NCBI GenBank assembly: GCA_019217005.1
Contig: JAHBNG010000052.1
Span: 29,343 to 93,342 of the forward strand
Origin: Chloroflexi bacterium TSY
Lineage (GTDB): Bacteria; Chloroflexota; Anaerolineae; Caldilineales; Caldilineaceae
Length of the DNA: 64,000 nucleotides
Direction of reading: 5' to 3'
Shown here: in pieces, positions 18,355-28,009 of the stretch
Numbering within the stretch: the stretch's first letter is position 1
How the letters are laid out: every line of letters starts with the position of its first letter
Translations under genes and position numbers: made by a program
The notes under the pieces: generated by a model
What the model was told of the DNA's origin: nothing
The model's database searches: none
Seen by the model: the letters and a program-made list of their open reading frames with translations, nothing else

Positions 18355-18891
18355 ACGCTTACAAGTAAAGTCTAGAAAGAGATTAGAAATAGGACACGGA
18401 TTTTCACAGATACACACGGATAAAATCTTGAAAATCCAATCAATCCGTGTCCCAATACTTTCTCGGGTTCACTTACTTTGCTCTGTATAAAAAGCGGAGT
18501 CTACCTCTCTGGTAGAGCGATTGAAAACTCCGCTTTTTATCACAACCGCAGTATAGTCATCAATTACGGGAATTCGGTCGTGTCATTGGTTATTCGTCCC
18601 GTGGTGCGTAGTGCGTAAACCAGTAGAGTTCTGGTTGTACCCCAATTGCTGAACCGATTCACGCACCACGCATTACGTACCATGTTTGGCGGTTTGGTGG
18701 CGGAATATACGGGAATTCCTTGCGCTTTTTCTATTAAGGTGGACCCAGAAAAATAAATACTCACTTGGCGACATGGGTTCCTGCAATCGAACCAGATTCT
18801 TGACTGGTATCACGCAACACGCACCACGCAATACATACGTCTTATGGGCAACTTATTTTCTGGAATGGCCTAAGTTGATTCAATCGAATGG
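18355..18891. other. 537-bp gap inside the dpp operon, rich in short palindromes
   Basis: Dpp genes normally abut, but here the gap holds palindromic words only: ACACGGATT with AATCCGTGT (18390-18455), a strong hairpin at 18489-18538, and GTGCGTAGTGCGTAA with ACGCACCACGCATTACG and AACACGCACCACGCAATAC (18605-18835). No supported gene. Confidence 0.5.
18489..18538. terminator. Bidirectional terminator-like hairpin in the dpp operon
   Basis: A 12-bp arm AAAAAGCGGAGT (18489-18500) pairs with ACTCCGCTTTTT (18527-18538), giving A/T-flanked GC stems on both strands. If it acts on the minus strand it would attenuate dppC-D-F relative to the binding protein gene. Confidence 0.5.
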
Positions 18892-19908
18892 TCAGTACTG
18901 AGCAGTAAATCGAATTCGAGGGTCTACCACAGCCAGAAGAATATCTGAAATCAAGGTGCCAATTAAAGTGAGACCCGTCAGGATTAACAGGATGCTCCCA
19001 GCCAGATACATATCTTGGTTCAATGTGGCGGATAAGAGAAGGGGGCCGATGGTGGGCAAATTTAGCACCGTGGATACCAATACCTCACCGCCGATGACAT
19101 AGGGGAGCATCCAGCCAACCGTGCTCAATATGGGATTGAAAGCGATGCGAACCGGGTATTTAAGCAGCAGTCTCAATTCGGTAAGCCCCTTGGCCCGCGC
19201 CATCACGACATACTGTTGGTTTAATTCATCCAATAAATTGGCGCGCACGACTCTGATCAACCCGGCCGTGCTGGTAAAGGCAATGACGAGTACAGGCAGC
19301 CAGATATTGGATAGGAAATTTAACACCTTGCCAATGGACCATGGCGCATCTCGATATTCAACACTAAACAGGCCATAAATCGCATGGCCTGTTTAGGAAT
19401 AAGTAAACCACATTGCTATGACAACTAACAGGAAACTGGGCATGGCTAACCCAATGAAGGCAAACACCGTCCCAACATAATCTGCTGTTGAATATTGGTG
19501 GGTTGCTGAGTATATGCCAAATGGAATCGCGACGACCCAAGTCACAAACAAGGCCAGTAATGAGGTGAAGATTGTGGGAGGCAGCCGTTCTTTGAGGATA
19601 TCATTGATCGATTTGCCGCCAATATCTTCACCTGTTGTTGACATCATAGATCTGCCCCAATTTCCACGCACGATGATGTCCTCCATCCATTTATAGTACT
19701 GGATGTACCAGGGGGCGTCTAAGCCCCAACGCTGTTTCAAACGGGCAATCTCGGCCTCATCGACTCTTAATCCACGGCGTTCCATATTTCCGATGTAAGT
19801 TTCCAGGTAACTACCAGGTGGCAGTTGGATAATAACAAAGGATAGCAACGAAAGAAAGAAGAAAACAGGAATTAATGTGAGAAGCCTTCTGATAATGTAT
19901 CTGATCAT
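18892..19908 (-). pseudogene. dppB: ABC permease DppB/OppB type with one in-frame stop
   Basis: One continuous frame of 339 codons (19908 to 18892) except for a TAA at 19393-19395. The first part starts MIRYIIRRLLTLIPVFFFLS and contains the DppB insert with RWGLDAPWYIQYYKWM. The second part holds the EAA loop YVVMARAKGLTELRLLLKYP and ends VDPRIRFTAQY. The stop sits between MWFTYS and TGHAIYGLFS in the middle of the permease, one base from a Tyr codon. All flanking residues fit the family, so the change is recent or a base-call error. As read, the transporter would lack a working permease. Confidence 0.75.
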
Positions 19909-19936
19909 AGCTGTGACTGATTGATCGTGGATGATT

Positions 19937-19988
19937 GATAGTTGATAGTGGATGGGACACGGTGTGTGACCATCCACTATCAACTATC
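19937..19988. repeat. 19-bp perfect hairpin between binding protein and dppB
   Basis: GATAGTTGATAGTGGATGG (19937-19955) pairs perfectly with 19970-19988 around a 14-nt loop. Hairpins in this position often stabilise the abundant binding-protein mRNA against its permease genes. Word content matches the 15089-15140 hairpin. Confidence 0.6.
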
Positions 19989-19996
19989 GACCCAGT

Positions 19997-21961
19997 TTAT
20001 GGATTGCTTGGATCACAACCGGGCTTGAAGAAAATCAGCCGGTGTTGAGTCCAGGAGCCGTGGTGATAGAGAGGGCCGTTGGCCACATTTCCCAGACAAT
20101 TGTTGAACATGTGGACAATGCCAGGCTGCTCCACAAAATCGAGGTAAGGAATATTGTTACGGACCCACTCATCGCGTCTTGCTTCCAAGGCCTTGTACGC
20201 ATCGGATCCATAGAGTACGCCCGCCATGGCGTCGTTGATTTCCAAAGACTCTTTTATCCAATCCGGTGGCTCTTCACCGAGTTCGCCGCCACTTGAAGCC
20301 CACTCATACCATAATGGGGCGTTTTTGGTGGTTGGCTGGAACGAAGGCCATTGGACATCGCTTTCGAATACGGGTGAAAAGCTCCAGATGATGGTGGCCT
20401 GTGTCCCGTTTGCATTCAACTGATCCCAGAAGATATTCCCTTCTACCATTTTGTATGTGGTATTCAATCCAACCGCCATAAACTGGTCTGCCAGGAAGGG
20501 CGCCTGGGAGTTATAACCGATATCCCAGGCCATCAGCGTCATTGGTATTTCAAAGGGTTCACCATTCGGTGCTAAACGGAAGCCGTCACCATCCCGTTCG
20601 GTCATATCCATTTCATCAAGCAAAGCATTCGCCGCGTCAGGATCGTATTCACAGCCATGAGTTACGACTGGAATTGCAGCTGTTTCCAGGTAGATTTCTT
20701 TGTTGATCGTCTCACAGTCCATCGCCAGACCCAGCGCTTGCCGGAAGCGAAGGTCCTGAACAACCGAGCGCCAGGTGGGGTCATCATAAGACAGGTTGAG
20801 ATAGAGTGCACGCGAGTCCTTATTTGGGTAGGGGATCGCCCACATAAGACCTTTGGCTTCTTCTTGTTTGTAGAGAGGCAGTTTGGTCAGGTCGAGGTTC
20901 CAGTTGTAGTGTCCCTCGCCAGAGAACATCATCAGTTCCGCGGTCTCTGGTGCCGTAAAAGATACAGGGACAACGTTGATGCGGTCAAAATACGGCAGCT
21001 GGTTTCCTGCACTATCAACAAGACCGTAGTAAGGATTGCGCTCTATCACATACCGGTCCTCGGCAAAATCCACCAAAATCCATGGGTTCAAGCGCGGCAA
21101 CCCGATTGCTGCTTCCTGGGCTACACCATTCCAATCATCTGCGTTTTTAAGATCGTAAAGCTCGTACCACTCATCAAAACCAGCCTCTTCCACAGCTCCA
21201 GCTAGCGTATCAGCATCAGCATACTTTTCGTGAAATTGCTTGAGATAGTGTTTGGGTTCGATCAAATAATGGATCCACTGCCAGTTGCCATTCAGATATT
21301 TTGTGATACCGGGATACGGGCCATCATATGTCAGCTTAAAGGTGTAATCATCGACTACGGCCAGTGTTGGTATTCCCCCGGCCCCCGACCCCCCTGTCTT
21401 CAACCAACTCGGGAAGGTAGGCGTGACATCTATATTATTCAACACGTCATTCCAACGGAATTCGACATCTTCCGTCGTAACCGGAACGCCATCAGACCAT
21501 TTTAAACCTTCTCGAATCGTAAACGTCATTTCAGTATAATCTGCGCTCATATGGAAATCAGCGAAGACCATGCTTGCTGTATCGATGGGTGTGCGGTTGA
21601 TGCTGTAGAACATAGGCTCTTGATAGATGGCAACCTCTCCGATCGTTGAGACCAAAGTGCCACCATGCGTGCCCACTTCGGCCTCAACAAGCCCATCCGG
21701 CACGATCAAGTCATGGGTAAAAACCAGGGGGTCTTTCGGCAGGCGGTCACATACACCCGGCAGGTCGCCAGCGGCGACCTTTTCTGACAGCATGGGCGAT
21801 CCCGTATAGCCGCAATCACCTGCTTCAACGTCGACCGCTTCTTCGGCTGCAGCGGCTTCTTCTTGCGCAGGTGCGGCTTCTTCACCTCCACAGGCTGCCA
21901 AACTTAGCAGCATGAATATCGTTAACAACACAAACACTAAGGGGGGTCGTTTGGTTCTCAT
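19997..21961 (-). CDS. ABC transporter substrate-binding lipoprotein, family 5
   Basis: A lipoprotein signal with lipobox LLSLAAC near residue 24 is followed by a Gly/Glu/Ala-rich linker and a 600-residue SBP family 5 (DppA/OppA) fold: MVFADFHMSADYTEMTFTIR, GLKWSDGVPVTTEDVEFRW, RFRQALGLAMDCETINKEIY. The start at 21961 has AAGGAGA seven bases upstream. It captures the ligand at the outer face and delivers it to DppBC. It is first gene of the operon. The ~650-residue length is on the long side, as in Chloroflexota Dpp-like sugar importers. Confidence 0.87.
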   Translation of the reverse strand: MRTKRPPLVFVLLTIFMLLSLAACGGEEAAPAQEEAAAAEEAVDVEAGDCGYTGSPMLSEKVAAGDLPGVCDRLPKDPLVFTHDLIVPDGLVEAEVGTHGGTLVSTIGEVAIYQEPMFYSINRTPIDTASMVFADFHMSADYTEMTFTIREGLKWSDGVPVTTEDVEFRWNDVLNNIDVTPTFPSWLKTGGSGAGGIPTLAVVDDYTFKLTYDGPYPGITKYLNGNWQWIHYLIEPKHYLKQFHEKYADADTLAGAVEEAGFDEWYELYDLKNADDWNGVAQEAAIGLPRLNPWILVDFAEDRYVIERNPYYGLVDSAGNQLPYFDRINVVPVSFTAPETAELMMFSGEGHYNWNLDLTKLPLYKQEEAKGLMWAIPYPNKDSRALYLNLSYDDPTWRSVVQDLRFRQALGLAMDCETINKEIYLETAAIPVVTHGCEYDPDAANALLDEMDMTERDGDGFRLAPNGEPFEIPMTLMAWDIGYNSQAPFLADQFMAVGLNTTYKMVEGNIFWDQLNANGTQATIIWSFSPVFESDVQWPSFQPTTKNAPLWYEWASSGGELGEEPPDWIKESLEINDAMAGVLYGSDAYKALEARRDEWVRNNIPYLDFVEQPGIVHMFNNCLGNVANGPLYHHGSWTQHRLIFFKPGCDPSNP

Positions 21962-22192
21962 ATCAGAATCTCCTTTGTCGAATTTGGGCTTAAAAGCGGA
22001 GAAGTCCCCAAAAACTGGTCGAATACACCGGTTGTTGGACGGAAATACAAAAACAAGCTCAGCTCAATATGTTCCCTCCTTTTCGGCGGATATTTGTATT
22101 CAATTGGGTATGTAGGGGAAACGTCAGCGGAATAGTGCAAAATTCAAACGACAGGTTTTCTGTCAATTCCCGCCAATTGTAGACCAATGCAT

Positions 22193-22214
22193 GGCCCGCG
22201 TCTTGACGCGGGCC
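22193..22214. repeat. GGCCCGCG hairpin with TCTTGA loop
   Basis: GGCCCGCG (22193-22200) and CGCGGGCC (22207-22214) flank TCTTGA. A CCCGTGCGGGTCTTGACGGG motif at 25958-25977 has the same loop word, so this is one of a repeated hairpin type. Confidence 0.5.
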
Positions 22215-22220
22215 GTGTAC

Positions 22221-22320
22221 GGGTGTGCGCCAGATTTTTAGAAATTCAGCCGAAGCCTTCGCCGCCTGTATCAGCCTCAGTCGAATATCGTGCTCATTTC
22301 TAAAAACTTGACGCACACCC
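22221..22320. repeat. 100-bp inverted-repeat element
   Basis: The ends are 25-bp arms with about 22 matches (GGGTGTGCGCCAGATTTTTA at 22221-22240; complement at 22301-22320), around a 50-nt centre without a frame. It is MITE-like or could form a long cruciform. Confidence 0.5.
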
Positions 22321-22694
22321 GCCATGCATTTTGGGTGGGTCTTGAGCGATGGACATCCTGCTGATGGCGGTTCAGTCGAACTGATTGACGATTGATGAGC
22401 AACGTTCCCATCCGGAAGACCACTGGGTGTGTCCCATTTTTTGGGGGCGAGTCGAGCTATGATTACCCGTATATTAGCTCAAGAACAAGCGTGGCTTTTG
22501 CCGAATACTCATCGGATGCTGGCCGTAACCCACACATTCGGTCAGTTACGGGAGGCATTTCCTGATTCCTGATGACTATCCGTCTGAACGTCCCTATCGC
22601 TTCGACTGGGACAAGCTGGATATGTATACTTGTGAGGTCATCGCAAGTAGGCGATGAAAATCAATGGGGTTCGCCAGATGGACTTTGCTTCTGA

Positions 22695-23868
22695 TCAAGC
22701 CTCAATGACCTGAAGCAGCCCTTTCAGATATCCAGTGGCGTAAAGAAGGCCGTGATAGACCTGCTCGCCATCATAAATGGTTTTTGGGGCGTGACCCGGA
22801 AGTAAGGCCCCTGTAAAGCCGACTTCTTTGAAGGTTTTGAGTACCGCAAGAGGGGTGGTTCATTTTAGCTGGATAGATAGGTTTACACTTTTAGAAACAG
22901 AAAGAACGTTTATATTCTCTGATTTCGCCGGTTCTCAGAGAGAAAACGGTCTCATATAGATTTTTGTCTATATATCAAAAGTGTAAACCTAATTTTGAAC
23001 CACCCCCCGCAAGAAAGTCGCAATCTGCCTCTTCCAGGAAGCACTCCTGGAAATGAGGACCCACACCCTGTACGCCTTGGACATGACCGTAGATGATCTG
23101 CCCACGCTTGCCAAAATAGCGAATCGCTGCCTGGATGTCAACCCCCATGGCCGTCCAGTTGCCCAAACAGAAGTTTAGCCCGCTCATTGGGCTAGCAGCT
23201 AGTTCCATCGCCCGTTGAAACCCTTCCTGGTTGTAGAATAGCCGGGGAATGCCGCCCAGCTTCTCAATGGGTGGATCATCAGGATGTAAGGCTAACTTGA
23301 CCCCGGCTTCTTCGGCCACAGGGATAATGGCCTTGATGAAATATTCATAGTTGGCCCGCATCTCCTCGTGGCTATATTCACGATCTCGGAAAAGCGGCCC
23401 CTGATTGGCCAATTCAAGCTCAAAGCTGGTTACCTGCGCCCCAGCACGACCAGGCGTCGTGAATGATGTTCGCCAAGAATTTCGGGTGACCCCAGGTTGG
23501 TTAACCATCCAATGATATCCATAAACTGGAACGCCTGCTCGCCCCATGTTGCGAATCGTCGTTGCCACATTTTCAATTTGCTGGTCTCGATCTGATAAAC
23601 CCAGGATGATACAGTCGTAGCACCAAATCGGGAGCGGGTTCTCTATCGCCACGAGGCGCATCCCTGCGTCTTCGCACTGTTTGCGGGCCCGAAGTAATGC
23701 GGGGAAATCCCAGTAAGCCACTGACTTATCTACCGATGACTGGGAGAAGCGGGTTTGATATTCAGGATGGGCGGTATAACTTAAGACCACATCATCAATC
23801 CCGTACTGTTTCAGAAAACGCAGGTGATCCCCGTGCTCACTCAAGGTGACATATGTCGCAATTTGCAT
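22695..23868 (-). pseudogene. UxuA-like TIM-barrel enzyme split by a 157-bp MITE
   Basis: From ATG 23868 (MQIATYVTLSEHGDHLRF, with GAGGAAA upstream) the frame runs through KLALHPDDPP, GLNFCLGNWT and IYGHVQGVQ to about 23013, then hits the MITE. After it the same gene resumes (VLKTFKEVGFTGALLPGHAP) and stops at 22695. It is homologous to mannonate dehydratase, but the residues around the C-terminal metal region differ: DCD instead of the HTD of the first copy, and LPGH instead of RPDH. So it may have had a different sugar-acid substrate even before disruption. It is last in the second transporter operon. Confidence 0.75.
22851..23007. mobile_element. 157-bp MITE inserted in the UxuA-like gene
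   Basis: Ends AGGGGTGGTTCA and TGAACCACCCCC are near-perfect inverted repeats, with GGTTTACACTTTT and AAAAGTGTAAACC forming a second inner pair. CGCAAG is duplicated on both sides (22845-22850 and 23008-23013). It has no coding capacity. The transposase that moves it is not in this window; none of the IS ends here match. Confidence 0.75.
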
Positions 23869-23898
23869 GGTATTTTCCTCAAGGCACACCATTCAATC

Positions 23899-24861
23899 TC
23901 ATCGCTGCCTGGCCCGTGGGTTCAAGGCATCGTTTAGTGCATCCCCCATGAGGTTGAAAGCGAGTGCTGCGAGAGACAAGACAATGCCTGGCATCAACAC
24001 CAGATGGGGGTCTGAGCGCCACAGCTTGATGGTCGAAGCAATCATATTTCCTAAACTCGCTCCCGGTGGACGGATGCCAATCCCCAAGAAGCTGAGCGAC
24101 GATTCAGCCAACATAGCCCCGCTAAAGGTGGCTGACATGTGCACAATCAGCGGCCCCATGACGTTGGGAACAAGGCCCTTGACGGTGATCCACCAGACAT
24201 TGGCCCCAATCGCCCGTTGTGCCTCAATAAATTCTTTCTCACGCAACGACAGCACTTGACCTCGTACCAACCGTCCTACGCCGGGCCAACTTACCAGAGC
24301 TAGACAGGTGAAGACCACCAAGTAATCCAAGAGAACCGTGTCCTCCAGGGCCGTCCAGCCCGTCGCTTCAAAAAGAGTCTCAGCTAGACGAGTGATCGTT
24401 GGACGGGTAGTAATGCTGATAAAGGCGGCAAGCCAAATGATTGGAAAGTTCATCAGGGCGTCCATTATCCAGACGAGGGTCTGATCCATCCAACCGCCGA
24501 TGAGGGTCGCCAGAGATCCGACAATGGCCCCAACTGCTGTAGAGATGAAGGTCAAGATGAGGGCAACCAGGAAGGCGGTGCGCAGCCCCATCAGAATCCG
24601 GCTCAACATATCACGCCCCAGTTGATCGGTGCCCAGCAGGTGTGTTGCGCTGGGCGGTTCATTGATATGATCCCAATCTTGTTCCACGTAATCATAGGGG
24701 GCGATCAGTGGCGCAAAGATCGCTGCGATTAAGAGAATGACGGCGATGCCAAATCCCAACATGCCAGCCCGGTTGCGGGCAAAGGTTCTGGCGGCATCGC
24801 TCCACAAATTACGCGGCCTGGCTGCTTGTCTAGTATCGAGACTGTCTGAGAGAACTGTCAT
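23899..24861 (-). CDS. dppC: ABC transporter permease, DppC type, second system
   Basis: 320 residues: a cytoplasmic N-terminus (WSDAARTFARNRAGMLGF), a first span, HLLGTDQLGRDMLSRILMG, five further spans and the EAA loop REKEFIEAQRAIGANVWWITVKGLVPN. Standard length, intact. It lies 10 bp after dppB2 and 30 bp before the UxuA-like gene, so they form one unit. No ATPase genes are found in this second operon; it may borrow DppD/DppF from the first. Confidence 0.87.
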   Translation of the reverse strand: MTVLSDSLDTRQAARPRNLWSDAARTFARNRAGMLGFGIAVILLIAAIFAPLIAPYDYVEQDWDHINEPPSATHLLGTDQLGRDMLSRILMGLRTAFLVALILTFISTAVGAIVGSLATLIGGWMDQTLVWIMDALMNFPIIWLAAFISITTRPTITRLAETLFEATGWTALEDTVLLDYLVVFTCLALVSWPGVGRLVRGQVLSLREKEFIEAQRAIGANVWWITVKGLVPNVMGPLIVHMSATFSGAMLAESSLSFLGIGIRPPGASLGNMIASTIKLWRSDPHLVLMPGIVLSLAALAFNLMGDALNDALNPRARQR

Positions 24862-24871
24862 TATACTCGCC

Positions 24872-25826
24872 TTACTCTGCTATCCTTACCCGCGGATCCA
24901 GCAGACCATACATCAGATCCACGAGCAGGTTGGCGACCATGATCAGTATTGCGCCGATGAGCAGGACGCCCGTTGCCGTATCCAAATCGCCACCACTTAT
25001 TGCGTTGAAGGCTAGGCTGCCAAAACCGCGCAGATTGAAGATCGGCTCGATAAAGATAGAACCAGCCAGCAAATTTGCTGTGGTCAGCCCCAATACGGTC
25101 AGTACGGGCGTCATCGAATTCTTAAGGACGTGGCGCGTGATGACCCTAAATTCGGTCAAGCCCTTGGCTCGTGCAGTACGAATGTAATCCTGAGAGAGCG
25201 ATTCTAAGACAGAAGAGCGCGTATAGCGTATCATTCCTAGTAATGGACCCGTTGCCAAAACCAACGCGGGCAGGATCGTATTGGCACTAAACAGACCATG
25301 CCAGCCCAAACCAACGTAGGGCAAGAGTTGCCATTCAGCGACCAGAAAGATCATGAACAGGGGTGCGCGGACAAAATCGGGAATAGAGGAAATCAGGGTT
25401 GCTCCGGCTACGATGAGGTGATCTAGGATAGAGTTGTGCATCACCGCCGCTAGAACGCCCAGCGGAATAGAGAGCACCAGCAGGAATAACAGGGCCGCCA
25501 GCCCCAGTTGTAAAGAGATTCGGGATCGCAATCAGGATCATATCGGTCACCTTCGGTGAGCCAACGCTGACCCAAGAGGTACCGAGGTCACCTTGCAGCG
25601 CATTCCACAGCCACCGACCGTAACGCACGATAACCGGGTCATCGAGATGCAATATCTCCCGAATTTCGTAGTAGCGATCTAGATTGATTTGACCGCCGCC
25701 CTCTCGCATCGTGAGATAAGCGGCCAAATCGCCAGCCCCATACTGTCCCAAAATGAATGAGAACGCAGTGGCAAAGAGCAAGAGCGGAAATATAGCCAGG
25801 ACGCGGCGGATGATGTAGCGTCGCAT
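24872..25826 (-). pseudogene. dppB: ABC permease DppB type, second system, frameshifted
   Basis: The N-terminal half (25826 on, MRRYIIRRVLAIFPLLLF) reads to IAIPN at about 25520. The family's LQLGLAALLFLLVLSIPLG then continues in another frame down to 24872 (ends DPRVRIAE). A single extra base in AATCTCTTTA (25511-25520) accounts for it. The EAA loop SQDYIRTARAKGLTEFRVITRHV is intact. Apart from this indel the permease looks normal, so a sequencing error is possible. Confidence 0.75.
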
Positions 25827-25840
25827 ACAGAAGTACCCAT

Positions 25841-25905
25841 AGTGAATTGTGAATGAGACATCATCAGGCAGACGATGCGCATCCCATTCACAATTAATTA
25901 TTCAC
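25841..25905. repeat. Short-word hairpin GTGAATTGTGAATG
   Basis: AGTGAATTGTGAATG (25841-25855) can pair with CATTCACAATT and ATTCACT (25886-25905). It lies between the second binding protein gene and its dppB, matching the position of the 19937 hairpin in the first operon. Confidence 0.45.
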
Positions 25906-25906
25906 T

Positions 25907-26046
25907 CGCCATAATGAAGATTCAAAATTAAGTTCGGTAATCGTTCGGCGAGCACGCCCCGTGCGGGTCTTGACGGGACGCCACCCGCACGAGGTGTGCT
26001 CACTGGACTTTTTTGCCGGATTATTTTCTTAACGTTCATTATGGCG
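25907..26046. repeat. 140-bp inverted-repeat element with central hairpin
   Basis: Perfect 12-bp ends (CGCCATAATGAA at 25907-25918, complement at 26035-26046) enclose a long stem from GAGCACGCCCCGTGCGGG (25950-25967) to CCCGCACGAGGTGTGCTC (25984-26001). It is non-coding and MITE- or REP-like. Confidence 0.5.
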
Positions 26047-26058
26047 CTTCACTATTCT

Positions 26059-27847
26059 TTAGTTCTCAACCAGGTACGTATCCCATATTCTCGGCTCCAC
26101 GTATGGCAGCAAACCGTTGCCGAAGCCCAACCGGAAATTCTTAACCCGGGGTGACGCCAGGTATCCCATATCCGCGATGCCATAGTCTAGGGAGAACACC
26201 GTGCCAGCCCACATCTGCCAAATCTCACCCAGCAGGGCGCATTTTTCATCCTGCGATTGGGCCGCCACAGCCTTATCGGACAGCGCTAATAACTCTGGCA
26301 CATAGGGTGGCGTGACCATGGGAATCACATCTTCTGAACCATAACCGCCCTCTCTGGCGGTCAGAATGTGGATCATGTTGCGGGTATGGATGGAAGGTTC
26401 GGGCGACCAGTCGCCTTGCTCGTTGCGCCACAGATGGGGAGGGAAAGGTGGCTTGGTTGAATCCGTGATCTTCTCCGGACGTATGGTGACCTTGAGCCCG
26501 AGATTGTCCTGGAGCATCTTCTGGATGATCTCGGCCTCAGTTTGGCCGGATATACTCCCCCATGGGTTGATGGAGATGTTGATCTCCATGTCGGAGATGG
26601 TGTCCTTATACTGGGACATAGCCAGCTCTGCCTTTGCTTTGTCCGGGTCGAAAGGTAGCGCTTGTATGCTGGCCTGTTGCTCAGGGCAAACCGGGTTGAC
26701 CTTGGCATTGAAGTGGCTGGGCGTGGTCGACCAGATGCCGAGACCTTGGTCGAGGACGTTGAGCATAGCCTCTTTGTCGATGGCCATGGCGATGGCCCGG
26801 CGCACGTGTACGTCATCCAGCGGCGGATAAGGCGTAATCCAGAATTGGTGTACGGAGACGCTGGGAGAGCGCAAGACCGAGGCTTCCAGCGCCGGATCCA
26901 GCAGGGCGGAGCGCAGATCGTCGCCGCCCAGATTCATCCAGACGACATCGGCCTCGTCGTTTTGGAAGGCCGTCATGGCCGCACCCGTGTCGTTGGCGAA
27001 CGTAACCTCGATCTTAGTCAGCTTAGGCTCCGGCCCCCAGTGATTAGGGTTAGGGACCAGGGTCATCCCTTTATTCCCGTCAAAGGATTCGATGGCGAAG
27101 ACACCCGAGTAGCCACAGCCCTCCTCAACCGTCCACCACTCATCGGCGGTATAATCCTCTTCCTTGCCATGGCCTTTTGAGACACAATCCGGCTGCACAA
27201 TGCGGAAAACCATAGCCAACTCGCCAAGGAAGAACGGATAGGGCCTCTCGTGTTCGACTACCAGCGTGTAATCGTCGATGACCTGGATACCAGCCACCTC
27301 AAGCGGATTCATCTCGCCCTCAATCTCCACGTCACCATCGGTGATCTCGGGCACACCCTTGATGAAGGGCCCCATATGTTTAATGTAAGCCCAATTGCCA
27401 CGAAAAGCATAGATCTTAGGGTGGCCCATGGTCGCTTGGCGTCTCAGGCTCCAAGCCACTTCATTAGCCGTAATAGGCGTCCCATCTGAAAAGCCAGCAT
27501 CCTGACGCAAATGGAAAGTGTATCTCAGGCCATCCTCGCTGACCTCCCAGCTTTCCGCGAGTGCTGGTTGGGGATTCCAGGCATCATCATTGCCGATAAG
27601 CTGCGTCCACAGGAGACCGCCCAGACCAAAGAATCCATGGCGCATGGGATCCATACTACCAGCTGGATCCATGGCGTTAGTAATGACTCGGAGTACTTGC
27701 TCTTCAGCCATCGGCGGCATCGGACGCAGAGGTTACGTCCGATGCCGCCGATGCCGCCGCAGGTGCTTGAGCCGCACAGGCCGAAATCATGAGCGCGAAA
27801 ATTGTTAGTACGACTAGACAGGGAATACGATACGGCTTAGATATCAT
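26059..27847 (-). pseudogene. Substrate-binding lipoprotein family 5, frameshifted at the signal peptide
   Basis: The mature protein (27720 to 26059, 553 residues) is a clear SBP family 5 protein: YTFHLRQDAGFSDGTPITAN, VRRAIAMAIDKEAMLNVL. Its lipoprotein signal is in a different frame: ATG at 27847 (after GGAGGTAG) reads MISKPYRIPCLVVLTIFALM then lipobox ISAC and an Ala-rich linker, ending at TGA at about 27707. The frame change falls in the linker, within a perfect 18-bp inverted repeat at 27709-27753. Without the signal the protein would stay inside the cell. Confidence 0.75.
27709..27753. repeat. Perfect 18-bp inverted repeat in the lipoprotein linker
   Basis: CATCGGCGGCATCGGACG (27709-27726) and its exact complement (27736-27753) flank CAGAGGTTA. 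It codes for part of the Ala/Ser/Asp linker and marks the place where the reading frame is lost. Confidence 0.7.
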
Positions 27848-28009
27848 TCTACCTCCTCGTAGGTATGGTCAGGCTACCTCCGTAGCCCTGCTCCAATCTA
27901 ATGACCAGACTGATGGTTAAAGGCGATTGGCTCGCCCTCAGTTAGCCGATTGTCATGAATTAAGTAGAATCATATGGGATGGATCATCTTGGGGGAACAG
28001 TTAGGTTCT

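Larger units (their letters stand above)
21962..22694. other. 733-bp intergenic region between the two transporter operons
   Basis: It contains the promoter region of the first dpp operon, a GC hairpin and a 100-bp inverted-repeat element (listed separately), and a short plus-strand frame at 22458-22575 (MITRILAQEQAWLLPNTHRM) with no recognised family, which may be debris. Confidence 0.4.

Noticed and set aside
18355..18891. A missing gene between dppB and dppC
   Set aside because: No frame over 70 codons has protein-like composition; the space is filled with palindromic words.
22458..22575. Short plus-strand frame MITRILAQEQAWLLPNTHRM
   Set aside because: No ribosome site of quality, no family, and it lies among repeats; kept only as a note in the spacer entry.
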